A DNA stretch of 64,000 nucleotides from an uncultured Devosia sp. (GCF_913055165.1 NZ_CAJXJS010000002.1:1-64000); one strand, 5' to 3'; positions 18,701-26,078 are shown, numbered from the stretch's first letter. The notes: generated by a model not told the origin, from the letters alone. Program-made: numbers and translations.

Positions 18701-19314
18701 GCATCAAAGGAAATGCCCCCCGAAGAGATGGCGACTGCCGGAAAACTATCCGCACCTTCCAGCACCCGCACGGTGGGCGGGCCACCATCAGGATCCTCCT
18801 CGATCTCGAGCGTTCCGGGACGTGGACCATAAAGATCCTGCACGATCTGAATATGCGGGCCGACAATAGTGATTGTCGTACCCGGTTGACCAAAAACGGC
18901 GCGCGCGGGGGAGAAGCCGACTTCCAACGCATCCATTTCAATGCGTGCACCCGACTTGCTGTCCGTGAACTCTACCGGGGCGAACTGAATGACCGGCCAC
19001 ACGCCCGCCTCCAGTGCCAGAGCCATGTCGCCCATTTGCAGATCGGCAGTCTCAGGCACGAAGTTCTGCACGAAACTGCGGATGGCCTGACCGGTGAAGG
19101 GAATGCGGATCGGTGTGATCAGCATGACCACGTAAAGCAGCAGCAGGATCAGACTAGGAACGCCGAGGACCCAAATCGTCGCCCGGCGCATACGGCCGAG
19201 CCCAGGGGACCGCGCTGGTGGTTCAGATGGCTGTGTCGAGGACGGATCTGGTGCTGTTGCTTGGTTCACTGCCACCACGTCGAAGATCGGCAGGCCCTGC
19301 TCCGCCAGCCGCAA
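15784..19314 (-). CDS. Large AsmA-like/DUF3971 envelope protein
   Basis: A 1176-residue protein with one N-terminal membrane segment (ATIWVLGVPSLILLLLYVVM, about residues 46-65) and a long beta-rich periplasmic part. Such AsmA-superfamily proteins (YhdP, TamB, DUF3971 groups) are thought to bridge inner and outer membranes and carry phospholipids. The C-terminal block, rich in Gly and ending after GLVGVTFAVRGPLQDPQFLV and NPLSILAPGIFREMFEFR, is the typical AsmA_2/DUF3971 end. The start is uncertain: TTG 19314 is the furthest; GTG codons lie about 13-16 codons further in, and the ATG at residue 42 directly precedes the membrane segment. It converges with tyrS and is divergent from the peroxiredoxin gene. 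Confidence 0.85.
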   Translation of the reverse strand: MRLAEQGLPIFDVVAVNQATAPDPSSTQPSEPPARSPGLGRMRRATIWVLGVPSLILLLLYVVMLITPIRIPFTGQAIRSFVQNFVPETADLQMGDMALALEAGVWPVIQFAPVEFTDSKSGARIEMDALEVGFSPARAVFGQPGTTITIVGPHIQIVQDLYGPRPGTLEIEEDPDGGPPTVRVLEGADSFPAVAISSGGISFDAGAAPPMRSDNDWLIYNLEATELAVADLVEQTAQGRFSRLVVRDGHIDMADPVYGLFRQFEAVSLEIGPVPGEPKVTGEFSARVGGQTVVGTIERSVDPDGIRRLQADITNLDFSAFLPFIDDHDSLAAMRGTGAISFDVAFAGDTGTLTGGDFKLDLTGLDLRLGDDFFPVASSILDVTWEPVHGRFHLEEGALQIGRSTARISGVFALGLDPTYGPTIGMSLTARDVVIHPNDMDAPKTPFELVEFSGWSAPLYGALGIDRLTASKEGATVETAGRIDMLQSGMGLDMTIAGQGVTADDFKRLWPYIMSGESRNWFVANVTEGRVKNARMRFNFPVGTLAVGDENAALPPDSMLIDIVGEDVAIKPTSEMAPIQISGETRLRVDDVNMTIAGGGGILETDAGIVTVVNPAMVMDNSVPDESIIEISGDLEAPIPALLALVEQQQPDALENLEFPLDLDAITGAVDLGLVATIALGDEAVGREMDVDYVVNGTVTGFASSQPIERRRISDGQFSFSASQDSYQLGGTAEIDGMTAELSVEGTPQSDPVVRLGSTIAVADLAEFGFDASEFLGGQVRFVAQPLADGALQMSVDLEAASLSIRDLGISKPVGTPGLLTAVVRPEGEVTHLEDIALAFGSVRLGGRLDYHASDGLLAANFSEFALSDGDSATVDLSPVEGGFSVRIRGRQLDLKPVLSRFFSLGQGSGGVQSTQFDQALILDVQLDRAIGYYATTAFNLDLDMSLRGMNLTRVNLTAQFDEGNAVSITTNPAPNGRTLSMAFNDAGTVLRLLGIYSQLAGGSGSLVMTTNRQLDQETGQLVMRNFSIVDEDNVVQILGNHSDSRAAIAASNRLDFRAGQVDFIRKSDRVEVTDAVLAGDTVGGTLRGFIYTDQRQYDLTGTYVPLFGLNNIFQQLPILGPLLGGRDGEGLVGVTFAVRGPLQDPQFLVNPLSILAPGIFREMFEFRARELPPAQ

Positions 19315-19403
19315 TCAGAATCATCCGCTGCATTGATGGATGATACCGGCTGGAATGTGGCGCTGACACCCTCTATTCATCCTGCAGAAAAGCAGGATGA
19401 GCC

Positions 19404-19892
19404 ATGACACATCTCAAGCCCGGCGACCCGGCACCCGATTTCGTCCTTCATCGCGACGACGGTTCCACCATCAGGAAGACGGACCTGACCGGACATCCCG
19501 TGGTGCTGTTCTTCTACCCGGAGGACGACTCCGGTGGTTGCGTGGACGAGAATCAGGAGTTTTCCGCGCTGTCGGATGCCTTCGGTGCGCGCGACGCTTT
19601 TCTAGTCGGGGTATCGCCAGACACACGCGAAAGCCACCTGAAGTTTCGAGCCAAGTACGGTCTGAAGGTTCCACTGGCATTCGACCCCGACCGGGCAGTG
19701 ATCGAAGCCTTTGGCCTCTGGCGGATGAAGAAACTTTACGGCCGGGAGTTCATGGGGCTCGTGCGCACCAGCTTCATCATCGATGCCGAGGGAAGGATCG
19801 CCAGGGTCATCCGGGCCACCCGGATCAAGGGGCATGCCGAAAAAGTGCTCGCAGCGCTCGACGAGGTACTTGCATCCGCCCCACGAACATAG
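19404..19892 (+). CDS. Thioredoxin-dependent peroxiredoxin, Bcp/PrxQ family
   Basis: Reduces H2O2 and organic peroxides. The 162-aa protein has the AhpC/TSA fold with FFYPEDDSGGCVDENQEFS; the peroxidatic cysteine sits in the PxxxS/TxxC motif, here with SGGC instead of the common TPGC. The resolving cysteine five residues later in Escherichia coli Bcp is absent, which suggests a 1-Cys mechanism or an unusual resolving partner. Other support is the segment VGVSPDTRESHLKFRAKYGL, typical of the Bcp group. It is divergent from the AsmA-like gene and 53 bases ahead of the M23 peptidase gene. Confidence 0.9.
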   Translation: MTHLKPGDPAPDFVLHRDDGSTIRKTDLTGHPVVLFFYPEDDSGGCVDENQEFSALSDAFGARDAFLVGVSPDTRESHLKFRAKYGLKVPLAFDPDRAVIEAFGLWRMKKLYGREFMGLVRTSFIIDAEGRIARVIRATRIKGHAEKVLAALDEVLASAPRT

Positions 19893-19907
19893 GCTTTCGC
19901 CTTTTTT
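19891..19907 (+). terminator. Weak terminator after the peroxiredoxin gene
   Basis: AGGC-TTTC-GCCT (19891-19902) runs into six T residues (19902-19907) at the peroxiredoxin stop. The stem is only 4 bp, so efficiency is doubtful. Confidence 0.35.
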
Positions 19908-19945
19908 AACCAAGCGCCGACATACTCAAGTAACCATGTTGCTGG

Positions 19946-21094
19946 GTGTTTGGAGTTGTGGCGTTGCGTCAGTCTGCCAGTTTCAGTGTTGGGGACAAAA
20001 AGCGCGCCAAGCGCGGCATCCATCCGGCCCTGTTTTACACCATGTTCGCCCTGCTACTCGGCGGGAATGCCGTACAAGGTACTGCGCTCCTGATGGCGCC
20101 AGACATAGCAAGGCTGCTGAGCGGTCAAAACGAACTGGTCGTGACCGCCTATGAAGACCGGCTCGCACAGATGCGGGTCGAGATCGACCGCCTTCATTCC
20201 CGCAACTATGCGCAGGCCGGCGATATCAACCTGCAGTTGCAAGAATTGTCGGCCCAGCAGGAGGTACTGCTGGAGCAGCACCAGCTGGTCCGGGCGTTGG
20301 TTACGAAGGCGGATCAATTGGGTCTGGCTTCCGTCGGGGACCTCGATTCGGCGTCCCCCCAGCTGGTGACAACGGCCGCCGGCAATCCCGACATTGCTGC
20401 CACCTCGGCCTCGGTGACCCAGATGATGGACGAAACCCAGATGGCGATGAGTGGCATTGCCAACGCAGCGACGGAGCGCACTGCGCGCATCGTTGGTGAG
20501 CTGTCCACGCTCGGAATCAAAATCGAGTTGCCGAAGGCCCAGCCAGATGGTGTGGGAGGGCCGCTATTGCTGGCTCAGGACGGCACAGAAGCCCCCTCAC
20601 CCATGCTCGAGGACGCCAATGCCGTCATGGAGGCCCTGCTGCAGTACAAGGCTGCGCGAGACAGCCTCCAAAGCGCGCCAGTGCATATGCCGTTGGCGGG
20701 AGGTTATCGCCAGAGCTCGGGCTATGGCAATCGCCGCGACCCCTTCACCGGCGGACGCGCGTTCCATTCGGGCCTGGACTTTGCAGCTCCCACGGGGACC
20801 TCGGTATTGAGCGCCGCCGAGGGCGTTGTCACCTTTGTTGGAGAACGATCCGGCTACGGGAAGGTGGTGGAAGTCGAACATGCCAATGGGCTGACAACCC
20901 GCTATGCGCACTTGAGCGCTTACCTTTCACAGCGTGGGCAGAAGGTTCAAACGGGAACGCCAATTGCCAAGGTGGGGTCAACGGGCCGGTCGACCGGACC
21001 GCATCTGCACTTCGAGGTTCACAAGGCCGATAAGAGTGTGGATCCCAAGCCGTTTCTGGACACTGGCAAGCGCATCCTGGCGATGCTGAACTAG
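19946..21094 (+). CDS. Membrane-anchored M23 peptidase with coiled coil
   Basis: Likely peptidoglycan endopeptidase. There is an N-terminal membrane anchor (about residues 28-50, PALFYTMFALLLGGNAVQG), then a coiled-coil region rich in Gln/Glu/Leu (YEDRLAQMRVEIDRLHSRNY onward), then a C-terminal LytM domain (about residues 255-375). Zinc ligands look intact: HSGLDF, YAHLS and HLHFE, so it should be catalytic, unlike the NlpD protein later in this window. Possible starts are GTG 19946, GTG 19958 and TTG 19964; I gave the longest. It ends at a hairpin shared with the convergent prfB. Confidence 0.88.
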   Translation: MFGVVALRQSASFSVGDKKRAKRGIHPALFYTMFALLLGGNAVQGTALLMAPDIARLLSGQNELVVTAYEDRLAQMRVEIDRLHSRNYAQAGDINLQLQELSAQQEVLLEQHQLVRALVTKADQLGLASVGDLDSASPQLVTTAAGNPDIAATSASVTQMMDETQMAMSGIANAATERTARIVGELSTLGIKIELPKAQPDGVGGPLLLAQDGTEAPSPMLEDANAVMEALLQYKAARDSLQSAPVHMPLAGGYRQSSGYGNRRDPFTGGRAFHSGLDFAAPTGTSVLSAAEGVVTFVGERSGYGKVVEVEHANGLTTRYAHLSAYLSQRGQKVQTGTPIAKVGSTGRSTGPHLHFEVHKADKSVDPKPFLDTGKRILAMLN

Positions 21095-21108
21095 TCCAAA
21101 AACGCGAA

Positions 21109-21131
21109 AGCCCCGGCTTGGCGCCGGGGCT
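21109..21131 (-). terminator. Rho-independent terminator of prfB
   Basis: AGCCCCGGC (21109-21117) pairs with GCCGGGGCT (21123-21131) around TTGGC. On the minus strand it is followed by TTTCGCGTTTTT, a good uridine tract, 20 bases after the prfB stop. The stem may also stop the convergent M23 transcript. Confidence 0.8.
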
Positions 21132-21150
21132 CGCTTGGTCGAGGCGGAGT

Positions 21151-22276
21151 TCAGTCTTCCGCGGCTATGTCGGTTGCAACACCGACACGCTGCGCCAGGG
21201 CCGCCTCCATGAATTCGTCGAGATCGCCATCCAGGACCACCGATGGCTGGCCGCTCTCCACGCCCGTTCGCAGATCCTTGACCATCTGGTATGGCTGCAG
21301 GACGTAGGAGCGAATCTGGTGGCCCCAGCCGATATCGGTCTTGCTGGCGGCCTGGGCGTTGGCCGCTTCCTCGCGCTTCTGCAATTCCATCTCATAGAGT
21401 CGCGCCTTGAGCATGTTCATGGCCGTGGCGCGGTTCTTGTGCTGGCTGCGCTCCTGCTGGCAGGCAACGATGATGCCCGTCGGCACATGGGTGATGCGGA
21501 TGGCCGAATCGGTTGTGTTGACGTGCTGTCCACCAGCACCGGAGGCACGATAGGTATCGACCTTGAGGTCAGCCTCGCGGATTTCGATGTCGATGTTGTC
21601 ATCGACCACCGGATAGACCCAGACGCTGGAAAAGCTGGTGTGACGTCGGGCAGCGGAATCATAAGGACTGATCCGCACGAGCCGATGGACACCGCTCTCG
21701 GTCTTCATCCAGCCATAGGCATTGTGGCCCTTGACCAGAATAGTCGCGGACTTGATGCCTGCCTCTTCGCCATCGTGAATTTCGATGGTTTCGACCTTCA
21801 TTTTCCTAGCCTCGGCCCAGCGGGTATACATGCGCAAGAGCATGTTCGCCCAGTCCTGGCTCTCGGTGCCACCGGCACCGGAGTGGATTTCGACGTAACA
21901 GTCGTTGCCGTCGACTTCGCCAGACAGAAGGGTCTCGATCTGGGTGCGGCGCGCGGTGGCCTTGAGGTCGATCAGAGCCTGCTCGGCGTCGCGGACGATT
22001 TCGTCGTCGCCCTCGGCCTCACCCAGCTCGATCAACTCGACATTGTCGCTGATACCGGATTCGAGTTCGCGCACCGTCTTGACGGCGACGTCGAGTTCGT
22101 CCCGTTCGCGCATGGCGACACGGGCCTTCTCCGGGTCATTCCAGAAGTCCGGAGATTCGGTTTGCGCGTTTAGCGCGTCGAGACGGAGTTGAGCTGTATC
22201 CCAGTCAAAGATGCCTCCTCAGCAGGGTCAGAACCTGCTCGATTTCGGCAACGGTCTTTTCGATTTCCGCGCGCAT
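21151..22276 (-). CDS. prfB: Peptide chain release factor 2, with programmed +1 frameshift
   Basis: RF2 releases peptides at UGA and UAA. The ATG at 22276 opens a 23-codon frame that ends at an in-frame TGA inside AGGAGG-CAT-CTT-TGA-C; a +1 shift at CTT-T continues as [15 protein letters not shown] into the long frame. This is the classical autoregulatory RF2 site, so the two frames are one gene of about 374 aa. The GGQ motif is in [16 protein letters not shown], and the codon-recognition region contains [13 protein letters not shown] with the RF2 SPF-like element. Translation of the downstream frame alone would start wrongly at [10 protein letters not shown] strong terminator follows. Confidence 0.96.
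22204..22219 (-). other. RF2 programmed +1 frameshift site
   Basis: On the minus strand this reads AGGAGG (22219-22214), a CAT spacer codon (22213-22211), then CTTTGAC (22210-22204). The internal Shine-Dalgarno at the standard 3-base spacing, the slippery CTT, and the in-frame TGA followed by C match the known prfB cassette. Confidence 0.95.
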
Positions 22277-22326
22277 TGGTCTTCCTTGTACAGTGGGTGT
22301 CCGTTTAGCGAAACCCCATCCCTGGA

Positions 22327-22824
22327 TCAACCCATGCGGCGCCCAAGCTTGGTGTATCGCTTGATCGCCGTTTCACGTTTCAGGCGGGAGACGCGGGACA
22401 AGAAGAAGATACCATGCACTTGGTCAATCTCGTGCTGGGCGACGCGGGCTGGAAAGCCGCTGAGCTGGAGGTCCTGTGCGACGCCTGAAGCGTCGGTGAA
22501 GGAAATGCGCGCAACGCTATGGCGGTTCACCTCTACCTCAATACCGGGCATTGAGACCGACCCTTCCTTGCCGCTAACCACATCGCCGTTCAGTTCCTCG
22601 ATCTGTGGGTTGAAAAGGAGACGATAGTCCCGTGTGCCAGGATCACTCAGGCTGACTACGGCGACCGGTTCAACATGTCCGATGTGCACCGCCGCCAGGC
22701 CGTAGGCCTGTGCTTCGGTGGCCGCGGCAAGAAGTTCCGAGCCAATGGCAAGCAGCCGGTCGTCGAGATCGCGCATGACAGCGGGGATATTGAAGCGGTC
22801 ATCGGGATAGTGGATGAAGGTCAC
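22327..22824 (-). CDS. Peptide deformylase-like protein with altered metal site
   Basis: A 165-aa member of the deformylase (Def) fold. All three active-site motifs are changed: motif 1 GLAAVH in place of GxAAxQ, motif 2 EGSVSMP in place of EGCLS (the metal-binding Cys is Ser), and motif 3 QHEIDQVHG in place of HEIDH (the second metal-binding His is Gln). The catalytic Glu remains. Two of three metal ligands are thus missing, so classical deformylase activity is unlikely. It may be a regulatory or ribosome-associated paralogue; a functional def is expected elsewhere in the genome. It lies between prfB and tRNA-Arg. Confidence 0.85.
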   Translation of the reverse strand: MTFIHYPDDRFNIPAVMRDLDDRLLAIGSELLAAATEAQAYGLAAVHIGHVEPVAVVSLSDPGTRDYRLLFNPQIEELNGDVVSGKEGSVSMPGIEVEVNRHSVARISFTDASGVAQDLQLSGFPARVAQHEIDQVHGIFFLSRVSRLKRETAIKRYTKLGRRMG

Positions 22825-22879
22825 GGGGTATTGCCCATCTTGCGTGCGATGCCTCTGACTGGTAGGTCGACTATCGGCT

Positions 22880-22956
22880 GGTCCCGTAGCTCAGCAGGAT
22901 AGAGCACAGGATTCCTAATCCTGGGGTCGTGGGTTCGAATCCCGCCGGGATCACCA
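22880..22956 (+). tRNA. tRNA-Arg (anticodon CCT)
   Basis: Complete cloverleaf: acceptor GGTCCCG with CGGGATC (22946-22952), D arm GCTCAGCAGGATAGAGC, anticodon stem CAGGA/TCCTG with loop TTCCTAA (anticodon CCT, reading AGG), T arm GTGGG-TTCGAAT-CCCGC, discriminator A and an encoded CCA (22954-22956). No integrase gene or repeated tRNA 3' end was seen nearby. Confidence 0.97.
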
Positions 22957-23235
22957 TTTGCATATACGCTACTCTCTGGCCGGCCATGCAAGATATGGCT
23001 CCCCCACCATCGTGGCGCGTCCACGAGTCGAGCGCTGTTCACGTGCTTGTGAACGACTTACTGATTGTGGTTGCGGGCGGCACGATTGCCATCGCAAGGA
23101 ATTGTCGCCTCCCAATAATTGAGTACGAGACAGTAGGGACGCCGAAGGCATGGGCGGCCAGGCGCATCGAAGCGCAAGAATTCGTTAACACATCTATCGG
23201 CAGGCTGGCCGGCGCTATTGAACTGCGGTGCGGCT
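22957..23235. other. Non-coding gap between tRNA-Arg and the cysteine peptidase gene
   Basis: I see no supported gene, no insertion sequence and no clear terminator. Open frames on both strands here lack recognisable protein sequence. It probably holds the promoter of the peptidase gene. Confidence 0.5.
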
Positions 23236-23760
23236 ATGTCAGCAAAAGCTATCAAGCTTCCTCTCGCGGCTGCGCTCGCAGCCCTCATGTTCTCCACAAC
23301 GCCGTCAATCGGCCTTGCCGCATCTGCAGCGCCGCTGGGTTTCCAGCTGTTCTGCCTTGAGCAGCCGGCACATTGCCGCGGCGGAGGCAAGTCCCAGGTG
23401 GCGCTGACCAGGGAAGTGCTCGAAAGCATCCGGCGGGTCAACAGTCAGGTCAACCGGTCGATCCGGCCGCGAAACGATCCTGGCCCCGACGTCTGGACGC
23501 TCGGGGCAAGCTCGGGTGATTGCGAGGACTATGTGCTAAGCAAACGCTACGCCCTGATGCGCGCAGGGCTGCCTTCCAGCGCCTTGCGCATGGCACATGT
23601 TCGAACCCGGGAGGGGATCGATCACGCTATCCTCATCGTCAAGACCGACCACGACGATCTGGTCCTCGACAATCTGGTTGCCGATGTGCTGCCGCTCAAC
23701 AAGGTTTCCTATCGCATTGTCGCGGTATCAAGTGCCGACCCTATGGTCTGGACCCCGTAA
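23236..23760 (+). CDS. Transglutaminase-like cysteine peptidase (BTLCP, LapG superfamily)
   Basis: Predicted periplasmic cysteine protease of the bacterial transglutaminase-like family (PF06035). A signal peptide covers about the first 30 residues (LPLAAALAALMFSTTPSIGL). The catalytic triad is visible: Cys in SSGDCEDYVLSKRY, His in GIDHAILIV and Asp in LVLDNLVADVLPL. Family members include LapG, which releases surface adhesins; no LapD-like receptor or RTX adhesin is in the window. I start at ATG 23236 (MSAKAIKLPL). The last 20 bases overlap the end of the convergent SdrD_B-like gene. Confidence 0.88.
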   Translation: MSAKAIKLPLAAALAALMFSTTPSIGLAASAAPLGFQLFCLEQPAHCRGGGKSQVALTREVLESIRRVNSQVNRSIRPRNDPGPDVWTLGASSGDCEDYVLSKRYALMRAGLPSSALRMAHVRTREGIDHAILIVKTDHDDLVLDNLVADVLPLNKVSYRIVAVSSADPMVWTP

Positions 23761-24964
23761 CGACAGTCAGGTCGTCGGCGGTGAACTGCCAATAGTGCGC
23801 AGTCCGGAACTCGAGACGGGTGATGTCCTCGAAGCCGGCCGCGAGGTAGGTGGGCCCGAGGGCGGAGAGCGTCATCTGCTCATGGTACACCTGTTCATCG
23901 CCACGCCAGGCGGAGATCAATAAAGTTTCTCCTTCCGCATCCAGCGCTGATGCGCCGAAATAACCGCCGACGAAATCAAACGGTTCGAAGCTGGTGATCG
24001 CCGCGGGATGCCCTGACCCGTTGTACGCGAGAAACTCCCCAGACATGACGCCGTTGCGATAGCCCTCCGGATCATAGAATTTCCGGTGCGTCATGACGAA
24101 ATTGTCCCAACCCAGACCGGCGTAACCTGATGGAATCTTGAGGACGCCTTCACTTTGAAGGTCATCAAAAGTTATTTTTGTTCCGGCTGCACCTTTGTCC
24201 GTCAACGATGTCCACCAGGCCTGCGCGATCTGTACCGGCGTGGTCGTCACCTGGACCGCCCGGGAGGGGGTTGTCTGGCTATGCCACTCACCCTCTTCGA
24301 CTGGAGCAACAAAGTGATGCGCGGGATCGACCTCAAGACGCCGGATCGCCCGGTGTGGCCCAGACAGGACTGGCGCCGCATCCAAGTTTTCGGGAAGCGT
24401 CCCGAAGATCGTCAGATTTGGTGCCAGGCCAACAAGCGCCGGCGCGGGATCTGCAATCAGGTCGGCTGGGCTACCCGGCCGCAACCGGAACTGCGTTGTC
24501 TGAACAGCATTTCGCGTGGTGACCTGCCATTGCGGCGGCACGCGGACCGCAAAATCATAGGTCCCTTCAAACATGATGTCGCCATCAGTCCGGGTACCAG
24601 ACATCGTGAAATTGGCGAAACCCGCGCCATTGGAGGCACTCCAGCTCGGACGGCCAGGTCCAGTCACATCGACCAGAATGCCCGACATGGGCTGGTCGCC
24701 GAGGTTGTACAGACCGTCGCGGTTGAGGTCTCGAAAGACGAATACAGAGATATTGAGGCTGCCTTCCCAATAGCTCGACCAGTCTTTGCGCGCTGGATAG
24801 TCGTCTTCGTTGGCTTGTACCGGAAGACCCGCAAGGGACGTCAGAGCGGCCGCTCCGAAGACCAGTGCGGCCGCAGTACTCGGCCCCCGCCACCGGGGGA
24901 ACGATCGAGCGCCCCCCCGGCGTGATTGCACTTCGGCACATGCCGGCTCGATCGGGCCAGCCAT
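23741..24964 (-). CDS. Secreted protein with SdrD_B-like segment
   Basis: A 407-aa exported protein of unknown role. After an Arg-rich start there is a hydrophobic segment (AAALVFGAAALTSLAGLPVQA) like a signal peptide. About residues 70-100 read VFVFRDLNRDGLYNLGDQPM and SGILVDVTGP, matching the SdrD_B pattern of Gram-positive surface proteins with a DxNxDG calcium-type loop. The C-terminal half (FEPFDFVGGYFGASALDAEG through YLAAGFEDITRLEF) resembles the jelly-roll domains of PEP-CTERM-type secreted proteins. The ATG 24964 lies one base after the TGA of the repeat protein, so the two are translationally coupled. Its frame stays open far upstream through the repeat, but that part is only a repeat artefact. 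Confidence 0.75.
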   Translation of the reverse strand: MAGPIEPACAEVQSRRGGARSFPRWRGPSTAAALVFGAAALTSLAGLPVQANEDDYPARKDWSSYWEGSLNISVFVFRDLNRDGLYNLGDQPMSGILVDVTGPGRPSWSASNGAGFANFTMSGTRTDGDIMFEGTYDFAVRVPPQWQVTTRNAVQTTQFRLRPGSPADLIADPAPALVGLAPNLTIFGTLPENLDAAPVLSGPHRAIRRLEVDPAHHFVAPVEEGEWHSQTTPSRAVQVTTTPVQIAQAWWTSLTDKGAAGTKITFDDLQSEGVLKIPSGYAGLGWDNFVMTHRKFYDPEGYRNGVMSGEFLAYNGSGHPAAITSFEPFDFVGGYFGASALDAEGETLLISAWRGDEQVYHEQMTLSALGPTYLAAGFEDITRLEFRTAHYWQFTADDLTVVTGSRP

Positions 24965-24965
24965 A

Positions 24966-25706
24966 TCAGTCCTTGCCACCTTTGCCCTTACCGTGGCCGC
25001 CATTGCCATGGCCGCCATTGTCGTCACCACCATTGCCGTGACCACCATTGTCGTGACCACCATTGCCGTGACCACCATTGCCGTGGCCGCCATTGCCGTG
25101 GCCGCCATTACCGTGACCGCCATTGCCATGGCCGCCATTATCGTCACCGCCATTGCCGTGGCCGCCATTGTCGTCACCGCCATTTTCGTCACCACCATTG
25201 GTGTCACCGCCGTTGGTGCTGCCGCCGCCGTTGGTGTCACCGCCGTTGGTGCTACCGCCGTTGGTGCTGGTGGTTGTCTCGCCAGTCGTCTCCGAAACAA
25301 GCGAAGCAGCCGGTCCCGGAGCAGTGGCGCCCGGAATTGCCGCGGTGCCGCCGCCGAGGCACAGGCTGTCGGCAATGTTGTTCAGCTGACGTGTTGTTGC
25401 ACCGGAATTGGCGCCACGGGCGAGAACGCGAATACCATCTGCCGTATTGAGGCAGACCGGAAGGGGGACGCGCGGAAAGCGTCCCGATTGGGCGAGATTA
25501 AGAGCCAGGGTGGAAATCTCGACATCGCTCCGCGCTCCGGCACCAAGAAAGCCCGCCGCTGCGTCAGGACAATCCCTGGCCTGGTCCAAGTCGGGGCATG
25601 ATCTCAGTACTTGCGCGATGGTCAAAAATTGCTGCGCCTGGGCCGTGATGGGCGCGGTGAGCGCACTAACAGCGAGCAAGCTGCCCAAAAGATACTTTGT
25701 CCTCAT
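24966..25706 (-). CDS. Secreted Gly/Asn/His/Asp pentapeptide-repeat protein
   Basis: A 246-aa protein with a clear signal peptide (MRTKYLLGSLLAVSALTAPI, then AQA). The middle part (residues about 25-130) has four spaced cysteines (SCPDL, RDCPDA, VCLNT, SLCLG), which may form disulfides. The last 98 residues are 18 units of about NGG-H/D-G/D/T/E followed by KGKGGKD. His- and Asp-rich repeats of this sort could bind metal ions, but that is inference. I do not recognise the family. I start at ATG 25706; a GTG-type frame runs 30 bases further. It is coupled to the downstream SdrD_B-like gene. Confidence 0.78.
   Translation of the reverse strand: MRTKYLLGSLLAVSALTAPITAQAQQFLTIAQVLRSCPDLDQARDCPDAAAGFLGAGARSDVEISTLALNLAQSGRFPRVPLPVCLNTADGIRVLARGANSGATTRQLNNIADSLCLGGGTAAIPGATAPGPAASLVSETTGETTTSTNGGSTNGGDTNGGGSTNGGDTNGGDENGGDDNGGHGNGGDDNGGHGNGGHGNGGHGNGGHGNGGHGNGGHDNGGHGNGGDDNGGHGNGGHGKGKGGKD
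24990..25262 (-). repeat. 15-bp tandem coding repeat, about 18 units
   Basis: On the minus strand the unit is close to GGCAATGGCGGTCAC, coding for the pentapeptide GNGGH and variants (NGGDD, NGGDT, NGGDE); one unit is 18 bp. Unit length is a multiple of three, so gain or loss of units keeps the frame. The array has no stop codon in the frame of the downstream gene. Confidence 0.9.
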
Positions 25707-26078
25707 CTCAACACTCCTGTCATCGACTGTACACACTGAAGAGCAAGAGCAGATTTCCCTGCAGCGCCGATTGGACTTGCAGTACAGGCACTCACCTTCA
25801 AGTCATGACAAAGTATCGCGGAGGCGCCATGCTCCTTTGACGATGGACAAATTTATTAAAATTGTTGCCCTGAGGCGCAGTTGGCGCTCCGGTAGGCGAG
25901 AGTGGCAACGGGCCAACCGAGTTTTGAGTTTATGCGGCAAGTCGGGGCGCTGCCTCCCGCGCTCCAAGATGAATAAGACCAGTATCTTCTCGGCTGATCC
26001 AGAAGCCGGGCTCATTGGGATCGATAGCCTTGGTAGCTGAAGGCGAGCTACCGACTAGTCTGGGCCTGGTCGCTCAGG
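25707..26078. other. Intergenic region with a possible decayed coding fragment
   Basis: No supported gene. The minus strand from 26074 to 25930 is open without a start codon and could encode a C-terminal fragment (AIDPNEPGFWISREDTGLIH, then LGAREAAPRLAA and TAA). I do not recognise its parent family. A plus-strand 65-codon frame from 25843 has no recognisable features. Confidence 0.35.

Noticed and set aside
22880-23235. tRNA-Arg as an integration site for a genomic island
   Set aside because: No integrase, no repeat of the tRNA 3' end found in the window, and flanking genes look chromosomal.
22929-23360. 143-codon frame starting in tRNA-Arg
   Set aside because: Begins inside the tRNA and runs into the signal peptide of the peptidase gene in another frame; no conserved sequence.
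24990-25262. CRISPR-like array
   Set aside because: Short 15-bp units without spacers, in frame inside a protein gene; it is a coding tandem repeat.
24965-25375. Upstream extension of the SdrD_B-like protein through the repeat (544-aa version)
   Set aside because: The extension is only the out-of-frame reading of the pentapeptide repeat (Ala/Val/Thr/Met runs); the ATG one base after the preceding stop, followed by a signal peptide, is the sensible start.
25843-26040. 65-codon plus-strand ORF with AT-rich upstream patch
   Set aside because: No ribosome-binding site, no recognisable sequence and poor promoter spacing.
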